From: a virus
Virus record (IMG/VR): IMGVR_UViG_3300023174_000279
Coordinates: 1-44,881 of that record
Reading direction: 5' to 3' (one strand)
DNA: 44,881 nt
Made by a program: the position numbers and the translations under genes. Below are positions 26,743 to 34,660 of this stretch, in pieces (position 1 is the stretch's first letter; each line of letters opens with the position of its first letter). The notes below the pieces were generated by a model. It saw nothing but the letters and a program-made list of their open reading frames with translations. It had not been told where the DNA came from and made no database searches.

Positions 26743-27690
26743 ATGACTACCAAACATGTAAAATGGGTTATTGCCCACGAACCTATCGGTTTGTTTTTGA
26801 AGGTTGCAGAAGCATTTTCTGCAGAAGTTAATGCTAAAACTAATGGTGCATTTGACATCGAAGTTCTCTCATTAACTGATTATACTAACAAGTATAATGA
26901 TGGCAAGAAAATAAACAAGAATGAATTAATGGAGTTAGTTGATACTGGCAAAATTGAAATGAGCCATATCTATACTACTTGGTTAGCGGATTATAATAAA
27001 GATCTACATGCGTTGGATCTACCATTCTTGTTTAAAGACCACGATCATGCTGACCGTGTTTTAGAAGGCAAAATTGGCGCTGAGTTACTAGCTGGTGTTG
27101 CTAAGAATTCTAATACACATGCTATGTCTTTCACTTACTCTGGTGGCTACCGTGTAGTTCCAGCAAACTTCCGTGCTGATACTGTTGCTTCTTGGGAAGG
27201 TCAAACTGTTCGTACTTCACGTAGTCCAGTTGCTGTTGAGACATTCAAACTTCTTGGCGCAGTTCCAAACAAAGATATCGAACTTGAACAAATGAATCAA
27301 GCTGCAGATGCTGGTTTGATTACTGCTGGTGAATCTACATATGTTCGTATTTTCCCGCTACAACAAAATGAATCATTCAAAGTAGTTAATGATACTGCTC
27401 ACAGTTTGTTCTTAACTTCTATTATTGTTAACCAAGATTTCTTCAAACAGTTTGATGCTGAAACTCAAGAGATTATGGCTACTGCTGCTTTCAATGCTGC
27501 TCGCAAAGAGCGTCGTGAATCAGTTGCTGATATTCCAAATATCTTGGCTCAGTGTAAAGCAGAAGGTGTTGAAGTTGTGCGTATGTCTGCGGAAGAAGAA
27601 ACTAAATTTAAATCTGTTACTTCTAAAGTATACGAGAAGTTCGCTGATTACTTCACTCCAGGATTGGTTCAGAAGATTCAGTTACACTAA
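26743..27690 (+). CDS. TRAP-type solute-binding protein (DctP family) without signal peptide
   Basis: 315 residues. The fold signature is clear: KWVIAHEPIGLFLKVAEAFS at the N-terminus, a middle WEGQTVRTSRSPVAVETFKL with LLGAVP, and the Arg of the carboxylate-binding motif in QTVRTS. The usual family proteins are periplasmic and catch organic acids for a DctQM permease. This one starts directly with the mature domain (MTTKHVKWV), so it would stay in the cytoplasm unless built into virions. It follows the 96-residue gene by two bases, with a good ribosome binding site (AAAAGGAAAA), and is ended by a strong hairpin. It could be a virion receptor or permease-docking protein, or a metabolic gene; the sequence cannot decide. 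Confidence 0.88.
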   Translation: MTTKHVKWVIAHEPIGLFLKVAEAFSAEVNAKTNGAFDIEVLSLTDYTNKYNDGKKINKNELMELVDTGKIEMSHIYTTWLADYNKDLHALDLPFLFKDHDHADRVLEGKIGAELLAGVAKNSNTHAMSFTYSGGYRVVPANFRADTVASWEGQTVRTSRSPVAVETFKLLGAVPNKDIELEQMNQAADAGLITAGESTYVRIFPLQQNESFKVVNDTAHSLFLTSIIVNQDFFKQFDAETQEIMATAAFNAARKERRESVADIPNILAQCKAEGVEVVRMSAEEETKFKSVTSKVYEKFADYFTPGLVQKIQLH

Positions 27691-27704
27691 TTAATTTTTA
27701 GTGA

Positions 27705-27711
27705 CTAAATA
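27705..27711 (+). promoter_or_regulatory. Possible late promoter (CTAAATA) overlapping a terminator
   Basis: GACTAAATA lies between the TRAP protein gene and the hairpin at 27711-27734, about 40 bases before the PP-loop gene. Confidence 0.45.
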
Positions 27712-27734
27712 TTAGGGAGCTGAGGCTCCCTAAT
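27711..27734 (+). terminator. Perfect 10-bp hairpin, intrinsic terminator-like
   Basis: ATTAGGGAGC, loop TGAG, GCTCCCTAAT is a perfect inverted repeat followed by TTCATTT. The flanking A and T tracts also suit a bidirectional terminator, but the next gene is in the same direction. Confidence 0.8.
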
Positions 27735-27750
27735 TTCATTTGAGGAATAT

Positions 27751-28773
27751 ATGATATTACATTATAATGCACACATGATTTCTGATATTATAAAGACAGA
27801 CCTACATTTAATAGAAAATAGTGGGTTTCTTTCTGATAACTGGTTGAATACATTTAATCAATATGAAAAATTCGGTTTAAATAATCATAACGCTGTTTTT
27901 GATCGAACTAATGTCTTACCGCATTATCTTAATATATCTAAAGATAAACATCCAATCCCAACTGGAATGTGTAACAAATCATTCTTTGAAGTTTCTGAAC
28001 AAAGAGCAAAAGAATTATTATCCTTAGATGTCCCTATTAATGTAATGTGGAGTGGGGGTATAGATAGCACATACATATTATTCCTCTTAAAATATTTTGC
28101 AAATGATCCAGATCAGATACGGGTTTATGGAACTTATAATAGTATATTTGAATCTGGCGACCTATTTGATAGAAGAATTAAAAAAGAGTTTAAATATAAT
28201 ATTAAAATTGCCCAGAATAACGAATTTAATTATGAACATGAGGGTATATATGTAAGCGGTATGTGTGGTAATCAATTGTTTGGACCAACCGATGATATGT
28301 TTGCTACTGGATCTACTGCTATGTTCCATCATACCTTAGGATCTCCAAATACAATATATGAACCTTATACTGTAATCAACCCAGAAATACTTGAATTTTT
28401 ACACCCAATTATCAAATCTTCTCCTAAAAAAATAGAAACTGTTGCAGACTTAAGATGGTTATGTATTTTCAATCTAGATTGGTATACTTCTATTTACGAA
28501 CATAAAATTATGTTGCCAAAGCACAAATATGATAGTATACATGGTTTTTTCAATTCTGACCAGTTTCAGAGATGGGCAATTAATACTAAAGAACCATTTA
28601 CTAGAGTTCCAGGAAATCCAAATACACATAGATGGCAAATGAGAGATGTTTTATCCGATTTATTTGGTGAGGTTCATTATGCTCAAAACAAATCTAAAAA
28701 GATATCAAATTTTTCAATACATAATTTTTTGTGGATTCTACTCTTAGAAAATGGTAAGAATATTTTGCAATAA
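27751..28773 (+). CDS. Asparagine-synthetase-like PP-loop ATP pyrophosphatase domain protein
   Basis: 340 residues. The PP-loop WSGGIDSTYILFLL (residues 100-113) is the ATP-binding motif of N-type pyrophosphatases. YVSGMCGNQLFGPTDD (about 168-183) corresponds to the GDGADELFGG region of asparagine synthetase C-terminal domains. The N-terminal 95 residues lack the catalytic Cys of the glutaminase domain, so it would need ammonia, an amine or another nucleophile. The family adenylates carboxylates and makes amides, including beta-lactam synthetases and lasso-peptide cyclases. Here it lies just after the radical SAM operon. A modification role on the neighbouring fibre tail, or on Asp/Asn, is inference. 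It has its own strong ribosome binding site (GAGGAA). Confidence 0.72.
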   Translation: MILHYNAHMISDIIKTDLHLIENSGFLSDNWLNTFNQYEKFGLNNHNAVFDRTNVLPHYLNISKDKHPIPTGMCNKSFFEVSEQRAKELLSLDVPINVMWSGGIDSTYILFLLKYFANDPDQIRVYGTYNSIFESGDLFDRRIKKEFKYNIKIAQNNEFNYEHEGIYVSGMCGNQLFGPTDDMFATGSTAMFHHTLGSPNTIYEPYTVINPEILEFLHPIIKSSPKKIETVADLRWLCIFNLDWYTSIYEHKIMLPKHKYDSIHGFFNSDQFQRWAINTKEPFTRVPGNPNTHRWQMRDVLSDLFGEVHYAQNKSKKISNFSIHNFLWILLLENGKNILQ

Positions 28774-28790
28774 TCCCAAGTTCCGTATCT

Positions 28791-28798
28791 TATAAATA
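28791..28798 (+). promoter_or_regulatory. Late promoter with perfect TATAAATA
   Basis: TCTTATAAATAAAGAGG contains the exact T4 late element, 34 bases before the ATG at 28832, right after the PP-loop gene. Confidence 0.75.
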
Positions 28799-28831
28799 AA
28801 GAGGTATAAGAATAGTGTTTAGGATGGGTCA

Positions 28832-29167
28832 ATGGCTACTATTAGCAATCTTTTTGTGGACGCTGGGAGTGATTACAGTAACATAATTACTGTGAGTTCT
28901 ACCAACGGACAACCTCTGAATTTAAGTGGGTATACTGTAGCTTCTCAGATGAGGAAGTCATACAGTTCATCCACTGTATACGCATTTACCGCATCGGTCT
29001 ACGATGCAGCCAACGGTAAAGTCAGACTCCAACTATCCGCTTCAAATTCTTCAGCTATCCCCGCAGGGAGATGGCTATATGACGTGGAGATCACCTCTGC
29101 AGCTGGTGCAAAAACCAGAGTGGTTGAGGGTATCGTAACTATAACCCCACAGATAACACAAATATAA
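28832..29167 (+). CDS. Small Ig-like virion protein, baseplate-upper-protein N-terminal type
   Basis: 111 residues. The pattern GSDYSNIITVSSTNGQPLNL, GYTVASQMRKSYSS and AGRWLYDVEITS with VEGIVTITPQIT is a common Ig-like fold in phage tail and baseplate proteins, similar to the N-terminal domain of BppU-type proteins. These link fibres to the baseplate or decorate the tail. It opens the fibre operon behind the perfect late promoter and overlaps the next gene by TAATG. Confidence 0.6.
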   Translation: MATISNLFVDAGSDYSNIITVSSTNGQPLNLSGYTVASQMRKSYSSSTVYAFTASVYDAANGKVRLQLSASNSSAIPAGRWLYDVEITSAAGAKTRVVEGIVTITPQITQI

Positions 29168-29418
29168 TGGCAGATACAATAGCAGTAGTAACCCCAGACC
29201 AAGCATTATCGGTAGCAGTTTCGGAAGGTGTTCTTACACTTTCATCGACAAACTTAGCTGCGCCAGCTGTGGTTGAATCAATGTCAAACATCGCCGATGT
29301 CGATGTAACTACTAATGGTAAAGTAAACGGGTCCATACTAGTTTACAAAACAAACACAAATAAATGGACCTCTTCCACTACGCTTGATGCGCAGAATATG
29401 GAAGGTGGCGAATATTAA
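29167..29418 (+). CDS. Small fibre-associated protein
   Basis: 83 residues, overlapping the previous gene by TAATG. The pattern SNIADVDVTTNGKVNGSILV, then YKTNTNKWTSSTTLDAQNME is typical of short pieces in phage fibre operons (a DGSVLVY-x-x-x-x-NKW type motif). It has no catalytic motif. It is probably an adaptor or a piece of fibre, with the next fibre starting 22 bases later. Confidence 0.55.
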   Translation: MADTIAVVTPDQALSVAVSEGVLTLSSTNLAAPAVVESMSNIADVDVTTNGKVNGSILVYKTNTNKWTSSTTLDAQNMEGGEY

Positions 29419-29440
29419 TCGTTTAATCGGAGAATAAAAG

Positions 29441-32026
29441 ATGGCATCAATAATTAGAATAAAACGCTCATCGGTTTCAGGGAATCCAGCTACGCTTGGC
29501 ACTGGCGAATTAGCGTATTCAGCCTTTAATGGCGCAGGTGGTAATCGTCTATACATCGGTATGGGGTCAGAAACCTCAGGTAATGCTGCTAACCACCTTG
29601 TAATTGGTGGTACTTACTACACTGGTTTAATTGATGCATCTACTGCTGGCACACTAACAACCAACCAATCTTCAATCCCAGTTCTTTCTTCAACTGGTAC
29701 GATTGACACGTGGAAAGTTGGTAATACCCAATTAACTGGAAACACACTATCATCTACTGATACCAACGGTAATATTAATATTACCCCAAATGGTACTGGT
29801 AAATTAGTTCTTAACAATCCATATATTAATGGTACAACTGATACTCTTGCTGAGTATATCTATGATCTAGTTGGTGGTGCAGTTACTGGCACTTCAGGTC
29901 AGATCGTTGTTACTAACTCTGATGCTGGTAATACTTCTACAATTGCTTTAGCAACTACTGCAGTTACTGCAGGTAATTATGGTTCTTCTAGCGCAATCCC
30001 AACATTCACTGTTGATGCGTATGGTCGCTTAACTGCTGCTGGTACAGCTTCTCTAGCAACTTCTTTAAATATTGCTGGTGATACAGGTACAGATTCTGTT
30101 GCTCTATTAACAGACACAATAACTTTTGTTGGTGGTACTGGTATCACTTCAGCAGTAACTGCTGTTGGTTCTGCAACTAGCGTTACTTTTGATATCGATT
30201 CAAGTGTTGTTACTTTAACTGGTACTCAAACACTTACTAATAAGACACTAACAAGCCCAGCATTAACTACTCCAGTTATTGCTTCTACTGGCGCAATCTT
30301 TAATGGTACTACAGGTACTACAACTGTTGTAGCTTCTTCAGCTGCTGGTTCTACTACTTTAACTCTACCAGCTGCTACTGATACTTTAGTTGGTAAGAAT
30401 ACAACTGATACACTAACTAATAAGACAATTAGTTTCGGTTCTAACACCGTAACTATGACATCTGCTCAGTTGGCTACTGCGCTTTCTGATGAAACAGGTT
30501 CTGGTCTTGTAGTATTTAATAATAGTCCTAGTTTAATTACGCCAACTCTTGGTGTTGCTTCTGCAACTACAATTAATAAAGTAACCATTACTGCTCCTGC
30601 AACTGGTTCTACTTTAACTATTGCTGATGGTAAGACTCTTACTGTAAACAACACCTTAACATTAACTGGTACTGATACTTCTTCAGTTGCTTTTGGTGCT
30701 GGTGGTACTGTTGCTTATGTAGCAAACAAATTAAGCGTATTTGCTGCCACTACTTCTGCTGAACTTGCTGGCGTTATCTCTGATGAGACTGGCACTGGTG
30801 TTCTAGTATTCTCTAATAGTCCAACTCTAGTAACTCCAACTCTTGGTGCTGCTCTAGCAACTAGCATTACTGCCACTTCTGGCAATATGACTGTTAGTGC
30901 TGCATCTGGTAATAACAGTGTTAACTTAGTTCCGACTGGTACAGGTACTGTTGACGTTGCTAACAAGCGTATTACTTCTGTTGCTGAACCTACTCAGTCT
31001 AGCGATGCTGCTACTAAGAACTATGTTGACGCAGTTAAGACTGGTCTTGATGTTAAAGATTCAGTTATCGTTACTACAACTGGTAACTTAACTGGAACAT
31101 ATGCTAACGGATCTTCTGGTGTTGGTGCAACTCTTACTAACTCTGGCACTCAAGCTGCTCTTACTATTGATAGCAGAGTTCTTACTGTTGGTGATCGTGT
31201 TCTTGTTAAAGACCAAACAACTGCTCTGCAGAATGGTTTCTATAAAGTTACTACTGTTGGTACTGTTTCCACAAACTGGGTATTAACTCGTTCAACTGAT
31301 GCGGACGAAAATAGTGAAATCACTCCAGGTGCATTTACTTTCGTTGAAGAAGGTACTGTTGGTGGTAATAATGGTTACGTATGTACTAACGTAGGTGCTA
31401 TTACTATCGGTACTACACCGATTACTTTCGTTCAGTTCTCTGGCGCTGGTTCAGTTATCGCTGGTGATGGTTTAACTAAGACTGGTAATACTTTAAATGC
31501 AGTTGGTACTGCTGGTCGTATTTCTATCTCTGCTGATGCAATTGATATCTCGTCAAGTTATGTTGGTCAAGCAACTATTACTACTCTTGGTACTATCGGT
31601 ACTGGTACTTGGCAAGGTACTATCGTTGGACCTACTTATGGTGGTACTGGTGTTAACAACGGAGCTAACACTCTTACACTTGCAGGTTCAGTAACTCACG
31701 ATGGTGCGTTCACTAGAACTTTCACTGCCACTGCTAACACTACATTAACACTACCTGTTACTGGTACTCTAGCAACATTAGCTGGTTCTGAAGCACTAAG
31801 CAATAAAACAATTACTGCTTCTTCTTTCAGTGGCACTACTATTGCTGGTTCTGGTTTAATTACTTTCACTAACACTACCGAAGCTGGTCCACTTGGAACT
31901 GCTGGTGTTGTTATGTCTGGCGGTTTGTCAGTTGCTAAGAAAATTTATGTTGGAACTGACGTTATCGGTGCTGGTGCTGCAACATCAACTTTGGATGGTT
32001 TCCAAATTGATGGTGGTACGTACTAA
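29441..32026 (+). CDS. Large repetitive tail fibre
   Basis: 861 residues. It begins IIRIKRSSVSGNPATLGTGE, the Mtd-like attachment start (RIKRS-x-x-x-G-x-P-A-x-L-x-x-GELA). The body has repeats such as QTLTNKTLTSPALTTPVI and DTLVGKNTTDTLTNKTI, plus GNINITPNGTGKLVL. About 505-670 contain a fibre domain with VGDRVLVKDQTTALQNGFYK and WVLTRSTDADENSEI, shared by many phage fibres. The C-terminus is GLSVAKKIYVGTDVIGAGA with TLDGFQIDGGTY. It is probably a trimeric host-recognition fibre. The hairpin at 32044 ends its transcript. Confidence 0.85.
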   Translation: MASIIRIKRSSVSGNPATLGTGELAYSAFNGAGGNRLYIGMGSETSGNAANHLVIGGTYYTGLIDASTAGTLTTNQSSIPVLSSTGTIDTWKVGNTQLTGNTLSSTDTNGNINITPNGTGKLVLNNPYINGTTDTLAEYIYDLVGGAVTGTSGQIVVTNSDAGNTSTIALATTAVTAGNYGSSSAIPTFTVDAYGRLTAAGTASLATSLNIAGDTGTDSVALLTDTITFVGGTGITSAVTAVGSATSVTFDIDSSVVTLTGTQTLTNKTLTSPALTTPVIASTGAIFNGTTGTTTVVASSAAGSTTLTLPAATDTLVGKNTTDTLTNKTISFGSNTVTMTSAQLATALSDETGSGLVVFNNSPSLITPTLGVASATTINKVTITAPATGSTLTIADGKTLTVNNTLTLTGTDTSSVAFGAGGTVAYVANKLSVFAATTSAELAGVISDETGTGVLVFSNSPTLVTPTLGAALATSITATSGNMTVSAASGNNSVNLVPTGTGTVDVANKRITSVAEPTQSSDAATKNYVDAVKTGLDVKDSVIVTTTGNLTGTYANGSSGVGATLTNSGTQAALTIDSRVLTVGDRVLVKDQTTALQNGFYKVTTVGTVSTNWVLTRSTDADENSEITPGAFTFVEEGTVGGNNGYVCTNVGAITIGTTPITFVQFSGAGSVIAGDGLTKTGNTLNAVGTAGRISISADAIDISSSYVGQATITTLGTIGTGTWQGTIVGPTYGGTGVNNGANTLTLAGSVTHDGAFTRTFTATANTTLTLPVTGTLATLAGSEALSNKTITASSFSGTTIAGSGLITFTNTTEAGPLGTAGVVMSGGLSVAKKIYVGTDVIGAGAATSTLDGFQIDGGTY

Positions 32027-32033
32027 CTAAATA
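32027..32033 (+). promoter_or_regulatory. Putative late promoter (CTAAATA) between fibres
   Basis: TAACTAAATATAG follows the stop of the first long fibre and is followed within 11 bases by a hairpin, as at 25004 and 27705. Confidence 0.5.
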
Positions 32034-32043
32034 TAGTATAATA

Positions 32044-32063
32044 CTGGGGATTTTTATCCCCAG
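32044..32063 (+). terminator. Perfect 8-bp hairpin with TTTT loop
   Basis: CTGGGGAT, TTTT, ATCCCCAG is a perfect inverted repeat in the gap between two fibre genes, followed by CTAACCTTTTT. It fits an intrinsic terminator. Confidence 0.75.
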
Positions 32064-32084
32064 CTAACCTTTTTAGGAATATGG

Positions 32085-34649
32085 ATGAGTAATAAAGTCT
32101 TACTCAAGAAGTCGTCTGTATTGGGCAAAGCCCCAGAGACGTCTGACTTGGATTACGGTGAGTTGGCATTAAACTATGCTGATGGCTTACTGTATTTCAA
32201 AAATAGTAATAATATCATCCAATCCTTTGCTGCGTATAACTCTGCAACAGTTACATTAACAGCAACACAAACCCTAACAAACAAAACCCTTACTAGTCCT
32301 ACTCTTAATACTCCAAGTATTAATGGTGGTACAGTTTCGCTTACCAATGGTACATTAGTAGTACCTGTATCCGCATCACCTTCTCAAACTGAAACAGGCT
32401 CTGTTGCTTATGATTCTGGATTTGGTGTATTAACAGTTGGCACTGGTAGTAGTCGCAAACAGCTTGTAGATACAAATACTAGTCAAACATTAACCAATAA
32501 AACTCTAACTGCAGCATCTCTTGGTAACTCAGTTTTAACAGGAACACTTTCTGCTGGTGGTGGTGTTGGTACTAATAATCAATATCTAAAATCAACAGGT
32601 ACTGGTGTTGCTTGGGCAACTCTGCCTGCTGCGTATTCTTTACCAGAAGCTACTACTTCTACTCTTGGTGGTGTAATTGTTGGTAGTGGTTTAAGTGTAA
32701 CTTCTGGAACAATTTCTGCTAACTTTGATGGTGCATATTCTAGTCTTTCTGGAAAACCTACTTTTGCCACGGTAGCCACTACTGGTTCATATTCTGATTT
32801 AACAAATAAGCCAAATCTATTCAGTGGTGCATACGCTGATTTATCTGGCAAACCAACAATACCTTCTGCAGTATATTCAGCAGTTGCTGTTGCTGGTCAA
32901 TCAACTCTTACTGCTGGTTCTTCTACTGCCACTCTAACTCTAGCAGCTGGAACAGGTATCAGTCTTACCACAAATACTGGTACTGGCACACTAACAATTA
33001 CTGGCACAAGTTCTTATACATTACCTGCCACAACTACCACAACTCTTGGTGGTGTAATTATTCCAGCAGTTGCTACTTCTGGTATTACTAATACTAGTGG
33101 AACTATTGGTTTAGCAACTGCTTCTTCTACTCAAATCGGTGGCGTTCGTGTTGATAATACTACTATTGGTATTTCAGCTGGTATTATTTCTGTTACTCAA
33201 TCTGGTTTACAAGCACCTGCTGCAGCATTAACAGGAACTACTCTTGCTTCTAACGTAGTAAATTCTAGTCTAACTTCTGTTGGCACTTTAGTTGACCTTA
33301 CTGTAACTAACCCAATTGCTGGTTCGGTAACTGGTAATGCTGGTTCTGTCACTAATGGTGTTTATACAACAGTATCATATTCAAATCCTGCTTGGATTAC
33401 AAGTTTAGCTGGTAGTAAAATTACTGGTCTTGCTACTTCAGCAACTACTGATACAACAAATGCTTCAAATATTTCTAGTGGAACATTAGGTTCTGCTAGA
33501 TTGCCAATCGCTACAACTGGCGCAATTGGTGGTGTTAAGATTGATGGAACATCTATCACTATTACTGATGGTGTTATTTCTGCCGTAGCTGCAGTTGGTG
33601 CTGCAGCAGCTGGTCAGTTAACTGGTTCCACTTTAGCTGCAAATGTAACTAACTCTAGTTTAACTTCTGTTGGCACACTTACTAACTTAACAGTAACAAA
33701 TCCAATTACTGGTTCTATTACTGGATCTGCTGGTTCAGTTACTGCTGGTAATATCGTTGGAACTATTCAATCTGCTAACTTACCAAAAGCAACTACAGCT
33801 AATCTTGGTGCAGTTCGTGTTGATGGAACTTCTATTACTATTGATTCTGCCACTGGTATTATTAGTTCAACAGGTGGTGGCGGTGGTGCTGGTTCAGGAA
33901 CTGTTAATACAGGTACTGCTGGTAACTTAACATACTATGCAAGTTCAACTACTGCTGTTAGCCCACTTACTGCTTTAAACTGGAATTCAGGAACAACTAC
34001 TTTAGCGTTGACTGGAACATTCAGTGCAACGACTCTTTCTGGTTCTTTAGCTGCAAGTAATCTTACTGGTACTATCGCTGCTGCAAGATTACCAGTCGCA
34101 ACTACTTCTGCCGTTGGTGGTGTTAAAGTTGATGGTTCAACTATCACTATCGATGGTAATGGTGTTATTAGTTCTACTGCTTCTGGTGGTGGATCTGGAA
34201 CAGTAACTTCAATTTCTGTTGGTTCTGGATTAACAAGTTCAACTGGCGGAGCAATTACCACAAGTGGAACTATTACCGTAGATACATCAGTTGTAACTAC
34301 AAATACTGGTTCTCAAACACTAACTAATAAAACACTAAATAGTCCAATAATTACTGGTTCAGTAACTGCTGGTGGTGGCGTTGGTACTTCTGGTCAAGTA
34401 TTGACATCGACTGGTAGTGGCGTTCAGTGGACTACGGTTTCTGGTGGCGGTGGAAGTTATACTCTTCCAGTAGCATCGGTTTCAGTCCTTGGTGGTATTA
34501 AAATTGGTAGTGGTTTATCTGTTGCAGGAGATGGTACTGTTGATGTTATCGGTGCTAGTGGCTCTACTGCAGCAGGTGTAGTTCCTTACGATTTTGGGTA
34601 TATCACTGAAACAGTTATGACCATGCAAGATCATGGTTCAATAGTATAA
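32085..34649 (+). CDS. Tail fibre with Mtd-like N-terminus
   Basis: 854 residues. The N-terminus VLLKKSSVLGKAPETSDLDY with GELALNYADGLLYFK is the attachment domain of Mtd-type fibres. The body is built from repeats QTLTNKTL, TTGAIGGVKIDGTSITI and TSVGTLTNLTVTNPI. The C-terminus YDFGYITETVMTMQDHGSIV resembles the D-x-G motif at the end of cyanophage fibres. A short ATG at 32081 is out of frame and is not the start; AGGA lies eight bases before the ATG at 32085. It is part of the variable set of fibres that probably sets host range. Confidence 0.82.
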   Translation: MSNKVLLKKSSVLGKAPETSDLDYGELALNYADGLLYFKNSNNIIQSFAAYNSATVTLTATQTLTNKTLTSPTLNTPSINGGTVSLTNGTLVVPVSASPSQTETGSVAYDSGFGVLTVGTGSSRKQLVDTNTSQTLTNKTLTAASLGNSVLTGTLSAGGGVGTNNQYLKSTGTGVAWATLPAAYSLPEATTSTLGGVIVGSGLSVTSGTISANFDGAYSSLSGKPTFATVATTGSYSDLTNKPNLFSGAYADLSGKPTIPSAVYSAVAVAGQSTLTAGSSTATLTLAAGTGISLTTNTGTGTLTITGTSSYTLPATTTTTLGGVIIPAVATSGITNTSGTIGLATASSTQIGGVRVDNTTIGISAGIISVTQSGLQAPAAALTGTTLASNVVNSSLTSVGTLVDLTVTNPIAGSVTGNAGSVTNGVYTTVSYSNPAWITSLAGSKITGLATSATTDTTNASNISSGTLGSARLPIATTGAIGGVKIDGTSITITDGVISAVAAVGAAAAGQLTGSTLAANVTNSSLTSVGTLTNLTVTNPITGSITGSAGSVTAGNIVGTIQSANLPKATTANLGAVRVDGTSITIDSATGIISSTGGGGGAGSGTVNTGTAGNLTYYASSTTAVSPLTALNWNSGTTTLALTGTFSATTLSGSLAASNLTGTIAAARLPVATTSAVGGVKVDGSTITIDGNGVISSTASGGGSGTVTSISVGSGLTSSTGGAITTSGTITVDTSVVTTNTGSQTLTNKTLNSPIITGSVTAGGGVGTSGQVLTSTGSGVQWTTVSGGGGSYTLPVASVSVLGGIKIGSGLSVAGDGTVDVIGASGSTAAGVVPYDFGYITETVMTMQDHGSIV

Positions 34650-34660
34650 GAGAATAATAC

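Noticed and set aside
26743-26800. Signal peptide on the TRAP-type protein
   Set aside because: The N-terminus goes straight into the conserved domain and there is no upstream in-frame extension with a hydrophobic stretch; the previous gene ends two bases before.
28789-28810. CTTATA...TATAAG inverted repeat as a terminator
   Set aside because: It consists mostly of A-T pairs, has a ten-base loop, and coincides with the TATAAATA late promoter; it is probably incidental.
30226-30966. Long minus-strand frames in fibre genes (also at 20294, 22196, 33935, 39675)
   Set aside because: They are antisense to repetitive Thr/Gly/Val-rich coding sequence, have no ribosome binding sites, and are low-complexity Val/Pro-rich translations.
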